DNA of 64,000 nt, taken from Elusimicrobiales bacterium. GTDB taxonomy: Bacteria; Elusimicrobiota; Elusimicrobia; Elusimicrobiales; UBA9959. This document shows positions 9,383-19,455 of this stretch, in pieces (the first letter of the stretch is position 1; every line of letters begins with the position of its first letter). The stretch spans positions 64,890 to 128,889 of the forward strand of contig JAVHLJ010000003.1 in NCBI GenBank assembly GCA_031082205.1, given 5' to 3'. The notes under the pieces are model-generated. The model had not been told where the DNA came from and made no database searches. It saw only the letters and a list, made by a program, of their open reading frames with translations. The translations under genes were made by a program, and so were the position numbers.

Positions 9383-10219
9383 ATGAAAGAATCCAAAAAC
9401 CTGATCAAACTCCTTTCCGAGGCCATAGACTCAGGCCGCGGCGCCGCCTTCGTCACCGTCATAAGCGTCGCCGGCTCCACCCCGCGCGAGGCCGGCGCCA
9501 AGATGCTGGTCTACGCCGACGGCTCCATAGAGGGCACCGTCGGCGGCGGCGCCGTCGAATCGCTGGTCATCAAGAAGGCCGTCGAATGCGTCGCCAAAGG
9601 CGAGGGCGGCAAGTTCGTCTTCGGCCTCAAGCCCGGCGGCAATACCGGCATGATCTGCATGGGCGACATGGAAGTCTTCATAGACGTTTACAAGAACCCT
9701 TTCAGGGTGCTCATACTCGGCGGCGGCCATGTCGGCGTGAAGATAGCCGAGGCCTGCCGGCTGGCCGGCTATCCCTACCTGGTCGCCGACGACCGCAAGG
9801 AGTTCGCCAACCCGGAGCGGTTCCCCGAGGCCCTGGCCATAATAAACGAGAAGCCCCACGAGGCCGTCGCGGCCGCCGGAGCGGACGCCGACACCTACGC
9901 CGTCATCGTCACCCGCGGCCACGCGCTGGACAAGGAATGCCTGGAGGCGCTGCTGCGGACGAAGGCCCCCTATATCGGCATGATAGGCAGCGCCGACAAG
10001 GTGATGGCGATCTTCAAGTCGCTCGGATCCAAAAAGCTTTACCCGCTCAAGGACGGGCGGGTGCATTCCCCGATAGGCCTCAACCTGGGCGGCAAGACGC
10101 CGGGCGAGATAGCCGTCTCGGTGCTGGCCGAGATCATGAAGGTCCACTACAAGCGCGACGGCCTCCACATGCGCGAGGCCGCGGCCGGCAGAAAGGCCGC
10201 CGCCGGGAATAAGGGGTAA
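9383..10219 (+). CDS. xdhC: XdhC/CoxI family molybdenum hydroxylase maturation protein
   Basis: VISVAGSTPREAGAKMLVYADGSIEGTVGGGAVE and VLILGGGHVGVKIAEACRLAGY; directly upstream of xdh genes. Confidence 0.9.
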   Translation: MKESKNLIKLLSEAIDSGRGAAFVTVISVAGSTPREAGAKMLVYADGSIEGTVGGGAVESLVIKKAVECVAKGEGGKFVFGLKPGGNTGMICMGDMEVFIDVYKNPFRVLILGGGHVGVKIAEACRLAGYPYLVADDRKEFANPERFPEALAIINEKPHEAVAAAGADADTYAVIVTRGHALDKECLEALLRTKAPYIGMIGSADKVMAIFKSLGSKKLYPLKDGRVHSPIGLNLGGKTPGEIAVSVLAEIMKVHYKRDGLHMREAAAGRKAAAGNKG

Positions 10220-10220
10220 C

Positions 10221-12527
10221 ATGGAAAAGCTCTCTTTCGTGGGTAAATCGCTGCCGCGCAAGGACGCGGAGATAAAGGCGACGGGCAAGGCCCTCTACTC
10301 GGCCGACCTGGACTTCCCCGGCATGCTTCACGCCGCCGCCGTGCGCAATCCCAGGCCCCGCATAAAGATAAACGGCGTCTCCGACGCGGCCGCGAAAAAG
10401 ATCGCCGGCTACCGCGCGCTGGTGACCTATAAGGACCTGCGCGGCCCCAACAAGTGGCCGCTGGTCGACACCGATTACCCTTTCCTCCCCGAAGGGGAGG
10501 CCCGCTTCGAGGGCGAGACCGTGGCGCTCGTCGTCGCCGACAGCCACCGCGCCGCCCGCGCGGCCGCCGCGGCCGTGGAGATAAAGTACAAGGAGCTGCC
10601 TTTCGAGACAGATCCGCTCAAGTCGCTGGAGAAGGGCGCGGTCAAGCTCTACGGACAGGACAATGTCTTTTCCAAATTCTTCATCAAGAAGGGCGACGCC
10701 AGGAAGGCGCTGGCCGAGGCCGCCTACACCGTCGAAGGCGAGTTCACGACCAACTACCAGGTCCACGCCTACCTCGAGACGCAGGGCGCCATCGCCGTGC
10801 CCCAGCCCGACGGCGGCCTGGTCGTATATACCACAACGCAATGCCCGTTCTACGTCCTCGACGCCGTGGCGGCGGCCTGCGGGCTCCCGTACAACAAGGT
10901 CAAGATAATCCAGACCGTTACCGGCGGCGGCTTCGGCGGCAAGGAGGACGTGCCGGCGCTGGTGGCCTCGCACGCCGCGCTCTGCGCGCTCAAGACCGGC
11001 CGGCCCGTGCGCCTGATCTACGACCGCACCGAGGACTTCCGCTCCATGTCCAAGCGCCACCCGTCCTGGTCGCGCGTGACCTACGGCGCCGACAAGAACG
11101 GCCGCATCACCTCCTGCGTGGTGAAGTACGTGCTCGACGCCGGCGCCTATTCGACGCTCTCGCCGATAGTGCTCTGGCGCGGCACCGTGCACGCCGCCGG
11201 CCCGTACGAGATAGACAATGTCCTCATCGAGACTTACGCCGCGGCCACCAACAAGGTGCCGGCCGGCGCCTTCCGCGGCTTCGGCCAGCCGCAGATAAGC
11301 TTCGCCCAGGAGTCGCTCATCGACGAACTGGCGGCCAAGGCCGGCAGGGACCCGATGGATTTCCGTCTCCATAACCTCCTCGATCCCGGCGACATCACGG
11401 CCACCGGCCAGGAACTCACCTCGTCCTGCGGCCTGCGCGAGCTGGTCGAAGCCGTGAGGGAGAAGTCGGGCTGGGACAAGTGGGCGGAGAACGGCTTCCG
11501 CCGGGTGGAGGGGAACAAAGCCCGGGGCCTGGGAGTGTCGGCCGCCTATTACGGCGTCGGCCTGGGCGCCAAGGGGCGCTACCTCGACCGGGCCGGCGCG
11601 CTGGTCAATATCTACAAGGACGCCAGCGTGACGGTCAACGTGGGCAATACCGAGATGGGCCAGGGCGCGCTGACCGTGCTGGCGCAGATAGCCGCCGAGA
11701 CCCTCAACGCTCCGTATGGGAGCGTGCGCGTGGAGGAAGTCGACTCCACCAAGGTCCCCGACTCAGGCCCCACGGTGGCCAGCCGCACCACGCTGATGAG
11801 CGGCAACGCGATAATCGAGGCGGCCAAGCCGATACGCGACAACCTCTTCAAGACCGCGCTGGACATGCTCAAGGCCAAAGGCGCCGACATCGCCGGCATG
11901 ATGGAGGCCTCCGAAGGCGTCTTTTCCATCGCCGATCACAAAGTGACCTTCGGTGAAGTGGTGAAGGAGTGCTGGAACAGGCGGCTCAAGATGTGCGAGG
12001 AGGGCTGGTACGCCGCTCCCCGCACCACCTACGACATGAAGGACGGCCAGGGCGACGCCTATGTGACCTACTCCTATTCGGCGGACGTGGCCGAGGTGGA
12101 AGTGGACCTGGAGACCGGCGTGCTCAGGGTCGTAAAGCTCTGGGGAGCCTTCGACGTGGGCAAGATCATCAACCCGCGGCTGGCCGAGGGCCAGGCGCAG
12201 GGGGGGATGCTGCAGGGGATGAGCTGGGCGGTATATGAGAACCTGGTCTACAGGAACGGCATCATGGCAAATCCCAACTTCACCGACTATGTAATCGCCA
12301 CTACCGCGGATAAACCCGAATATGATATAACTTTCATAGAGAAAGATTACGAGGACGGGCCTTACAAAGCGAAGGGAATGGGGGAAGTGCCGCTCATAGG
12401 AGTGGCCGCCGCCGTGGCCAACGCGGTGAAGGCCGCCTCGGGCGCGCGCGTGACCTCGGTCCCGCTGCTGCCCGAAAAGATATGGAAGGGTCTCGAAGAG
12501 CGGAAAGCCGCCGGAGGAAAAAAATGA
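10221..12527 (+). CDS. Xanthine dehydrogenase family protein, molybdopterin-binding (large) subunit, copy 1
   Basis: GGGFGGKED, VPAGAFRGFGQPQ, TEMGQGALTVLAQIAAE, C-terminal KGMGEVPLIG with the conserved active-site Glu. Confidence 0.93.
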   Translation: MEKLSFVGKSLPRKDAEIKATGKALYSADLDFPGMLHAAAVRNPRPRIKINGVSDAAAKKIAGYRALVTYKDLRGPNKWPLVDTDYPFLPEGEARFEGETVALVVADSHRAARAAAAAVEIKYKELPFETDPLKSLEKGAVKLYGQDNVFSKFFIKKGDARKALAEAAYTVEGEFTTNYQVHAYLETQGAIAVPQPDGGLVVYTTTQCPFYVLDAVAAACGLPYNKVKIIQTVTGGGFGGKEDVPALVASHAALCALKTGRPVRLIYDRTEDFRSMSKRHPSWSRVTYGADKNGRITSCVVKYVLDAGAYSTLSPIVLWRGTVHAAGPYEIDNVLIETYAAATNKVPAGAFRGFGQPQISFAQESLIDELAAKAGRDPMDFRLHNLLDPGDITATGQELTSSCGLRELVEAVREKSGWDKWAENGFRRVEGNKARGLGVSAAYYGVGLGAKGRYLDRAGALVNIYKDASVTVNVGNTEMGQGALTVLAQIAAETLNAPYGSVRVEEVDSTKVPDSGPTVASRTTLMSGNAIIEAAKPIRDNLFKTALDMLKAKGADIAGMMEASEGVFSIADHKVTFGEVVKECWNRRLKMCEEGWYAAPRTTYDMKDGQGDAYVTYSYSADVAEVEVDLETGVLRVVKLWGAFDVGKIINPRLAEGQAQGGMLQGMSWAVYENLVYRNGIMANPNFTDYVIATTADKPEYDITFIEKDYEDGPYKAKGMGEVPLIGVAAAVANAVKAASGARVTSVPLLPEKIWKGLEERKAAGGKK

Positions 12528-13789
12528 AAGCCGTCAGGATATTCGCAGCGCTGCTGGGCGTGGCCATGCTGGCCGGGGGTGCCGCGGCGCAGGACAATTA
12601 CGAGAGACTGGCCAGGGAACTGACCGAGGCCGGCGCTTCGCTCGAGAACAAGAAAATAGCCATCATCCCGTTCGCTCACGCCGACGGGAGGGCCGTCACA
12701 AAGGACGGAGCCGTGGTATCCGAGCGGCTGACCATCAAGATGATCAACACGCGCAAGTTCGAGATCATCGAGCGCAGCGTGCTCGACAAGGTCATGGACG
12801 AGCTCAAGCTGCAGAACACCGGCGCCATAGACGCCACCAGCGCCAAGGAGCTCGGCAAGGTGCTCGGCGTGGAGGCGATAATCACCGGCACGCTGGTGGA
12901 GACTTCCAGCGGGAAAATAGAGGTGAACGCCCGTCTCATCAAGACCGAGACCGCGCAGGCCATAGGCGCCTCGCAGGTCACGGTGGAGAAGGACTGGATA
13001 GGCGACGCCCCGACCCAGATGCCGGCGCAGCAGCAGGCCCAGCAGCCGCAGGTCTACCAGCCGCAGCAGGCGGCAAAGCCGGCGGCCCCCCGACAGCGCC
13101 ATCCCAACGAATACGGTTATTTCGATATCTTCCTCGGCGGCGGCAGCCGGAACATCGACATAACCTACGAGAACACGAACGCCAACCTGTCTTCCGCGTG
13201 GCTCGGGATCTCAGCACCGTCGTTTACCGGTGCCCGGGAGGTCAAGTTAGAGCAGGCGGAAGGTTCAGGGGTGGGTCCTATAGGTATGCGCGTCGGCGGC
13301 TTCGGAAAGGGCGCCATAGGAGGCGCTTTTGAGTTCTCGGCCAATAGTCACATAGTGGAGCCGCAGACCGTTTCCGGCACCAGGAACGGGCTTACTTCCA
13401 CTTTTGTCCTGAGTCCGACCGCCAACCACCTGGAGATGACATCCTTCGGTTTCGTCGGGAATCTTTTTGTCAGGCACGCCGGCAAGACGGTGGATCCGTA
13501 TTTCGGCATCGGTCTTGGGTTATCCCTTAACAGGGTTTATATGCCCACGGTTACCGGCTATACGGGGACCACCTCTTCGCCTACCCGCCCTGTGGACCAG
13601 ATGGGAGTGGGCCTGATATTCAATATGCCCATAGGCGTCCGCATCAAACTGGACCCCAAGACCCAGATCGTGGCCGAAATGCGCTATGAGCTCAACAGCG
13701 TCAGTTTCGACCGTGACATCGCCGGTGAAAGCGACTCCATAAACTCCGACGGCGTCCGCTTCCTTGTCGGCATGGGTTTCGGCTTCTGA
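12524..13789 (+). CDS. Exported FlgO/LpoB-like domain plus C-terminal outer-membrane beta-barrel-like domain
   Basis: Signal peptide MKAVRIFAALLGVAMLAGGAAA; NKKIAIIPFAHADGRAVTKDGAVVSERLTIKMINTRKFEIIERSVLDKVMDEL...EAIITGTLVE; Q/P/A-rich linker; amphipathic strands ending in VRFLVGMGFGF. Start overlaps XDH stop (ATGA). Confidence 0.75.
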   Translation: MKAVRIFAALLGVAMLAGGAAAQDNYERLARELTEAGASLENKKIAIIPFAHADGRAVTKDGAVVSERLTIKMINTRKFEIIERSVLDKVMDELKLQNTGAIDATSAKELGKVLGVEAIITGTLVETSSGKIEVNARLIKTETAQAIGASQVTVEKDWIGDAPTQMPAQQQAQQPQVYQPQQAAKPAAPRQRHPNEYGYFDIFLGGGSRNIDITYENTNANLSSAWLGISAPSFTGAREVKLEQAEGSGVGPIGMRVGGFGKGAIGGAFEFSANSHIVEPQTVSGTRNGLTSTFVLSPTANHLEMTSFGFVGNLFVRHAGKTVDPYFGIGLGLSLNRVYMPTVTGYTGTTSSPTRPVDQMGVGLIFNMPIGVRIKLDPKTQIVAEMRYELNSVSFDRDIAGESDSINSDGVRFLVGMGFGF

Positions 13790-13803
13790 ACGGACGGTTA
13801 ACG

Positions 13804-14307
13804 GTGAAGAAAAAGGCCGCCGGTAAATTCCAGCTCGACTGCTCCGTGAACGGCGCCAGGGTGCGCCGCGAAATAGCGGCCTCGCGCACGATGCTGGAGT
13901 TCCTGCGCGAGGACCTGGGACTGAAGGGCACCAAAGAAGGCTGCGGCGAGGGGGAATGCGGCGCCTGCCTTATCCTGCTCGACGGGCGCGCGGTCAATTC
14001 CTGCCTGATGATGGCCGCCCAGGCCCACGGCAGGGAGATAGTCACAATAGAAGGCATCAAGGGCCGCGACGGCGGCCTGCATCCCATACAGAAGACTTTC
14101 ATGGAAGAAGGGGCCGTGCAGTGCGGCTTCTGCATTCCAGGCATCATAGTGGCGGCCGAGGCGCTGCTGCGCCGCAAGCCGGACGCGACCCTCGAGGACA
14201 TAAAGCTCGAACTGACCGGCAATCTCTGCCGCTGCACCGGCTACGAGAAGATACTCTCCGCCGTCGAGCTCTCCCGCGACGAACTGAAGAAAAAGGGGAA
14301 GCGATGA
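13804..14307 (+). CDS. XDH family 2Fe-2S (small) subunit, copy 1
   Basis: GCGEGECGACLILLDG...QCGFCIPGI...LTGNLCRCTGYEKI; GTG start. Confidence 0.93.
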   Translation: MKKKAAGKFQLDCSVNGARVRREIAASRTMLEFLREDLGLKGTKEGCGEGECGACLILLDGRAVNSCLMMAAQAHGREIVTIEGIKGRDGGLHPIQKTFMEEGAVQCGFCIPGIIVAAEALLRRKPDATLEDIKLELTGNLCRCTGYEKILSAVELSRDELKKKGKR

Positions 14308-15146
14308 GGCCCGAGCTGCTGGTAAGGCCGGCCTCTCTGGCGGACCTGTGGAAGGCCCTCCCCGCGCTGCCGCGCGACCGGCGCTACCTGGCCGGCGGCA
14401 CCGACCTGATGATAGCCGCGGGCCACGGGCACGCCGGCGACTGCTGGGTGGACATCAGCGGGCTTAAAGAGCTCAAGTCTTTCCGCGAAACCTCCTCCTC
14501 GATATTCATAGGGTCCGGCCTTACCATAGCCGAGTTGGCGGAGAAGCCGGCGGTGAAGAAATGGCTGCCGGCGCTGGCGCTGTGCGCCCCGCATTACGCC
14601 AGCCCCAGCCTGCGCAACATGGCGACCATCGGCGGCAACGCGGCCAACGGCAGCCCCTGCGCCGACGGCGTCTGCGCCCTGCTCTCGGAGAAGGCGGAGA
14701 TCGTTCTGGGCCTGAAGGGCGCGAAACGGAAGATGCCGCTCCATTCCTTTTTCCTCGCCCCCAAGCGCACCGCGCTCAAAAAAGACGAGCTGATACTGGG
14801 TTTCGAAGTCCCCAAATGGCGGCATGTCTCCGCCTACGAGAAACTGGGCCCGCGCTCCTATTTCGGGATCTCCAAGGTCACCGTCTGCGTTTCGGCGGAG
14901 ATCTCGGGCGGCCTGGTGAAAGAGGCGGTCATAGCCTGCGCCTCGGTGGCCCCGGTGCCGCTGCTGGCCCGCAAGGCCGCCGAGTTCCTCTACGGCCGCC
15001 GGCTGGACGAGGGGACCGTCAGCGAAGCCGCCGCGCTGGCCGAAAGCGAGGCCTCGCCGATAACCGATACGCGCTCGGAAGCCGGCTACCGCAAGGCCAT
15101 GGTGCGCGTCCTGGCCTCCCGCGCGCTTTCGAAACTGGCCGCCTGA
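14304..15146 (+). CDS. XDH family FAD-binding (medium) subunit, copy 1
   Basis: YLAGGTDLMIA, LRNMATIGGNAANGSPCADG; ATGA overlap with the upstream 2Fe-2S subunit. Confidence 0.92.
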   Translation: MRPELLVRPASLADLWKALPALPRDRRYLAGGTDLMIAAGHGHAGDCWVDISGLKELKSFRETSSSIFIGSGLTIAELAEKPAVKKWLPALALCAPHYASPSLRNMATIGGNAANGSPCADGVCALLSEKAEIVLGLKGAKRKMPLHSFFLAPKRTALKKDELILGFEVPKWRHVSAYEKLGPRSYFGISKVTVCVSAEISGGLVKEAVIACASVAPVPLLARKAAEFLYGRRLDEGTVSEAAALAESEASPITDTRSEAGYRKAMVRVLASRALSKLAA

Positions 15147-15200
15147 AGAGCCGCCGGGGACGCCACTCCGCGCCGTGTCCCCCGAAGAACGGAGAACATC

Positions 15201-16898
15201 ATGCTGCGAACCCTGACCCTGCTTGCCGCCCTTTCCCTGCCGGTTTCAGCCCTCCCCGCCGATCAAGACCCGCTGCTGAAGGCCCTTAAGACGGAACTGG
15301 ACAGGTCCTTCTCAAAGCTCAAGGACGCCGAAAAAGTCCCGCTCTATTTCCTGCATTACGGCGCCACCGACACCGACTATCACCAGGTCGGGGCGACGCT
15401 GGGCGCCCTTTCGTACGAAAACTCCGGACGGGAGCGCAGGCTCGACGCGGACGCGCGGTTCGGCTCGCCCGCGCTGGACAACACCCACGAACTAAAGGGG
15501 GCGCAGGCCCGCCAGAACACCAGGGAGCAGGCAGCCATAGACCTGCCGCTCGGCGACGACGAGGCCGCCATCAGGGCGCGGGCCTGGGAACTTACCGACG
15601 CCGCCTACAAGGCCGCGCTGGACCGCTACGCCAAGGTGAGGACCAATATCGGCGTCACGGCGGAAGAAAAGGACAAGTCCGGGGATTTCTCTCCGGCCAG
15701 CGCCGAAACTTTCTATTCCCCGGTCCGGCTGCCGGAACTCGACAAGGCCGGCTACCGCGGGATGGCCCGGCGGCTGTCGGCTAAGTTCAAAAAGCACGGC
15801 TTCATCATCCGCTCCGGCGTCTCGCTCAACGCCAGCGCCGTGAACCGTTACATGGTCAACTCGGAAGGGTCGGCCGTGGTCACAGGCAACAACTACCTCT
15901 ACCTTTCCTACTATCTGACCGCCCGGACGAAGGACGGGATGGACCTTTCGCGCGGCAAATTCTACCACTCCGACGGCCCCGCCGGGATCCCTGGCGAGGC
16001 GGAGATAGCCGCCGATATCGACAGGTCCGTCTCCGAGCTGGCGGCCCTTCTCGGGTCCGAGCCCAGCGAGCCTTTGAGCGTACCGGCCATACTGGACGGC
16101 CCCGCGGCCGGCCTCTTTTTCCACGAGATCTTCGGCCACCGGATAGAAGGCCACCGCCAGAAGAGCGAGAGCGAGGGCCAGACCTTCGCCAAGATGATCG
16201 GGCAGCGCATCATGCCCGAATTCCTGCGGGTTTACGACGACCCCTCGGTGCGCGAAGTCCGCGGGCAGTTCCTGCGCGGTTATTACACGCACGACGACGA
16301 GGCCGTGAAGGCCGCGCGGGCCTCCCTGGTGGAGAACGGCGTGCTCAAGGGCTTCCTGATGGGCCGCACGCCGATAGAAGGCTTCCCTTCCTCCAACGGC
16401 CACGGCCGCCGCTCGGCCGGAAAGGGGGCCGTAGCCCGGCAGGGGAACCTGATCGTCGAGGCTTCCGCGACCGTCCCGTACCCCGAATTGCGAGGGATGC
16501 TGCTCGAAGAGATAAAGAAGTCGGGCAAGCCCTACGGCCTGCTAATAAAGGACATTTACGGCGGTTTTACCATCACGCAGCGCGTGCTGCCGCAGAGCTT
16601 TACCGTGCAGGTGCTGCTGGCCTACAAGGTCTACGCCGACGGCCGGCCAGACGAGGCCGTGCGCGGCCTGAACCTCATCGGCACCCCCATACAGACCTTC
16701 TCCAGGATAAAGGCCGCGGCGGACGACGCCGGCGTCTTTAACGGGGATTGCGGCGCCGAGTCCGGCTGGGTGCCGGTCTCCGCCGTTTCGCCCAGCCTGC
16801 TTTTCAGCGAGATAGAGACCGAGAAGGTCTCAAAGTCCAACAATAAGCCGCCGCTGCTGCCGCCGCCTTACGCCGAAGGCCAAGGGGGGAAGATATGA
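15201..16898 (+). CDS. TldD/PmbA family metallopeptidase with N-terminal signal peptide (HExxxH present)
   Basis: MLRTLTLLAALSLPVSALPA signal peptide; DGPAAGLFFHEIFGHRIEGHRQK; FPSSNGHGRRSAGKGAVARQGNL. Confidence 0.88.
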   Translation: MLRTLTLLAALSLPVSALPADQDPLLKALKTELDRSFSKLKDAEKVPLYFLHYGATDTDYHQVGATLGALSYENSGRERRLDADARFGSPALDNTHELKGAQARQNTREQAAIDLPLGDDEAAIRARAWELTDAAYKAALDRYAKVRTNIGVTAEEKDKSGDFSPASAETFYSPVRLPELDKAGYRGMARRLSAKFKKHGFIIRSGVSLNASAVNRYMVNSEGSAVVTGNNYLYLSYYLTARTKDGMDLSRGKFYHSDGPAGIPGEAEIAADIDRSVSELAALLGSEPSEPLSVPAILDGPAAGLFFHEIFGHRIEGHRQKSESEGQTFAKMIGQRIMPEFLRVYDDPSVREVRGQFLRGYYTHDDEAVKAARASLVENGVLKGFLMGRTPIEGFPSSNGHGRRSAGKGAVARQGNLIVEASATVPYPELRGMLLEEIKKSGKPYGLLIKDIYGGFTITQRVLPQSFTVQVLLAYKVYADGRPDEAVRGLNLIGTPIQTFSRIKAAADDAGVFNGDCGAESGWVPVSAVSPSLLFSEIETEKVSKSNNKPPLLPPPYAEGQGGKI

Positions 16899-18601
16899 AA
16901 GCGCGCCTCTGCGTCCTCCTGACGCTGCTCCTGGCGACGCCGGCCGCCGCGGACCGGACGCTCGACGCCATGCGCGACGAACTGGAACGCACCATGTCGC
17001 GCCTGGCCATGCCCGGGATGCAGAAAGCTTATTTCGCCTCCTACCTACTTTCCGATTCCACCGACTACGCGGTCTCGGCCTCGTTCGGTGAGCTCGTGGA
17101 TTCCGGCACCCCCGTCTCGCGCGGCGCGGCGGCGGAGATACGGATAGGAGGGCGCTCATTCGACAGCTCCGGCTACGCGGGCTCGGATTTCCGCTCCTTC
17201 CGGCCCGTCACGGGCGGGGCGGTCATAGAGGACGACTATGACGCGGTCCGCGCCGCCCTCTGGGCGCTGAGCGATCACGCCTACAAGACCGCCCTGGAGA
17301 AACACGCCCAGAAGAAGGCTTACAGCGAGAAGAAAGGCATAAAGGAACTTTACGGCGACCTCTCCGTGGAGAAGAAGGTCTCGGTCCTGGAGAAGGTGCG
17401 CCCCGCCCCGGAATTCCCGAAGGAAAGCTGGGAGTCCCGCGTCAAAGAACTTTCCTCCGTATTCCGCGGTTATCCCGGCGTCCAGTCCTCGGAGGTGCGC
17501 GTCGAATGCACCAGGCGGGTGAACCGTTTCGTCAACAGCGAGGGTACGCGGTACCGCGTCAACGCCGATAAGGCGCATTTCTACGTTTACGCGGAGGTGC
17601 AGACCCCGGAGGGGCTCAAGGTTTCGGACCGCAGGGAACTGCACTGGCCTTCCTGCGCCGACATCCCCGACCAGAAGGAGCTCCTGGCGGAGGTCGGCGG
17701 CTTCGCCCGGCTGATGGACGGCCTCTCCCGCTCGCCGGCCGGCGAGGTCTATCTCGGCCCCGTTCTTTTCGAAGGCGGCGCGGCGGCCGAGTTCATCGCC
17801 CAGCTTTTCGTAAGGGGGATATCCTTCCCGCGGCGGGCCTGGGCGGACAATGAGGACTATCTCAAGTACTATATCGACAAGGGCGGGTTGACGGAGCGCG
17901 TCGGCATGCGGGTGCTGCCCGGCTTCATCAGCGTCCACGACGACCCCGCCGAGACCGCGGCCGCCGGCAAACCTCTCGCCGGGCATTACAGCGTGGATTC
18001 GGAAGGCGTACGGCCCGGGCGGCTGGAACTGGTGAAGAGCGGCCGGCTGGCCAATGTCTACATGTCCAGGGGCCCCGTCAAAGATTTTTCCTCTTCCAAC
18101 GGCCACGGCCGCGCGGCCCTGAACGAGTTCCCTTCCGGCCGGCCCGGCAACGTCTTCGTCACTTCCCGGAAGACTGCCCCGGCGGCGGAACTGAAAAAGC
18201 GCCTCCTGGAGCTGGCGGCCGAGCAGGAGCTCGACTACGCCGTGATAGTGCGGCGCCTGGCCTCGGAGACCACCCTCGACCTGGAGAACATACTGGCGGC
18301 CCCGGTGCTGGCCTGGAAAGTCTACCGGGACGGGCGGGAGGAACTGATCAACGGCGTCGAGTTCACCGGCGTGACCTACAGGGCCCTGCGCGACATCGTT
18401 TTGACCTCGGACGAGCCTTATATCTACAATTACTACCAGCCCGGGCCTTACGCCATGTCCCGGGGCTCGGTCGCGGCTTCCATCGTGTCGCCTTCGGCCG
18501 TGCTGGTGCAGGAGATGGAACTGAAGCGCACCGACCGCAAGCCGGACCGCGCCCCGTACATCGGGCACCCGTTTTTCGCTGATAACGGAGGTAAAAAGTG
18601 A
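16895..18601 (+). CDS. TldD/PmbA-like protein lacking the HExxxH motif, with signal peptide
   Basis: MKARLCVLLTLLLATPAAA signal peptide; homologous layout to the preceding protein (FSSSNGHGRAALNEFPSGRPGNV) but the motif position reads EGGAAAEFIAQLFVRGISF. Confidence 0.82.
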   Translation: MKARLCVLLTLLLATPAAADRTLDAMRDELERTMSRLAMPGMQKAYFASYLLSDSTDYAVSASFGELVDSGTPVSRGAAAEIRIGGRSFDSSGYAGSDFRSFRPVTGGAVIEDDYDAVRAALWALSDHAYKTALEKHAQKKAYSEKKGIKELYGDLSVEKKVSVLEKVRPAPEFPKESWESRVKELSSVFRGYPGVQSSEVRVECTRRVNRFVNSEGTRYRVNADKAHFYVYAEVQTPEGLKVSDRRELHWPSCADIPDQKELLAEVGGFARLMDGLSRSPAGEVYLGPVLFEGGAAAEFIAQLFVRGISFPRRAWADNEDYLKYYIDKGGLTERVGMRVLPGFISVHDDPAETAAAGKPLAGHYSVDSEGVRPGRLELVKSGRLANVYMSRGPVKDFSSSNGHGRAALNEFPSGRPGNVFVTSRKTAPAAELKKRLLELAAEQELDYAVIVRRLASETTLDLENILAAPVLAWKVYRDGREELINGVEFTGVTYRALRDIVLTSDEPYIYNYYQPGPYAMSRGSVAASIVSPSAVLVQEMELKRTDRKPDRAPYIGHPFFADNGGKK

Positions 18602-19440
18602 ACGACCTTAAGAAATGCGTATTCCCCGCCGATCTGAATTCCGCGCTCGCCGCGCTGTCGGACCGCAAGTCCTCGCCTTTCGCGCTGGCGGGAGGGACTC
18701 TCTCCGGCAAGAACATAGGCCCGGAGACGGGCTCGCTCGTGGACCTCAAGCGCCTGCCGCTGTCCGCGATAAAGGCGACGGCCTCCGGGCTTTCCATAGG
18801 CGCCCTGGCCACCTTCGACGAGATAGAGAACTCCAAGGCCGTGAAGTCCTGGGCCGGCGGAGTCCTCTGCGCCGCCGCCGCCAAATGCTCCAGCCAGCTG
18901 GTGCGCAACATGGCCACGATAGGCGGCAATATCGCGCGCCCCAACGCCTTCAACGTGTTCCCGCCCCTGCTGCTGGCCCTCGACGCCAAAGTGAAGGTCG
19001 CCTGGAAAGGCGGGTCCAGGACCCTGCCGCTGGCCGGTCTCTACGACGGGACGCTGAAGCGGACCCCCGGCCGCGACTGCCTGATAACCGAGGTGATACT
19101 GCCGGCCTCCTCGAAGGGCCTTAAATGCGCTTTCGAGAAGTTCGCCAGGACCGAGTCCAGCTGGGAGTCTTACATAACCCTGGCGATGTGCGCCGAGGTG
19201 AAGAAAGGCGTCATAAAGTCGGCCAGGATAGGGATAGGCGCCCTTTCCGCCGTGCCCGCCCTGGCCCCCAAGGCCGCCGCCGCCCTGGCCGGCGGGTCGC
19301 CCGGCGAAGCCGCCGGCAAGACCGCCGCCGCCGCGCTGGCGGGCGACCTGGCCGGGATGAGGATCTCGCCCAAGTCCATGGAATTCAAGAAAGAGGTGGC
19401 CGCGGCGCTGCTCAGGCGCTTCGTCGCCTCGCTCGCCTAA
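18598..19440 (+). CDS. XDH family FAD-binding (medium) subunit, copy 2
   Basis: FALAGGTLSGKNIG, LVRNMATIGGNIARPNAFNVFPPLLLALDA; GTG start overlapping upstream stop. Confidence 0.9.
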   Translation: MNDLKKCVFPADLNSALAALSDRKSSPFALAGGTLSGKNIGPETGSLVDLKRLPLSAIKATASGLSIGALATFDEIENSKAVKSWAGGVLCAAAAKCSSQLVRNMATIGGNIARPNAFNVFPPLLLALDAKVKVAWKGGSRTLPLAGLYDGTLKRTPGRDCLITEVILPASSKGLKCAFEKFARTESSWESYITLAMCAEVKKGVIKSARIGIGALSAVPALAPKAAAALAGGSPGEAAGKTAAAALAGDLAGMRISPKSMEFKKEVAAALLRRFVASLA

Positions 19441-19455
19441 GTACCGGGAGAAAAA

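Noticed and set aside
15156-15182. Hairpin GGGGACGCCACTCCGCGCCGTGTCCCC before the TldD gene as terminator
   Set aside because: Only six paired bases with a large loop and no T-run; not convincing as a terminator.
16895-18601. Second TldD-like gene as a pseudogene
   Set aside because: Full-length uninterrupted frame with signal peptide and start/stop overlaps with both neighbours; loss of HExxxH is expected for a TldE/PmbA-type partner.
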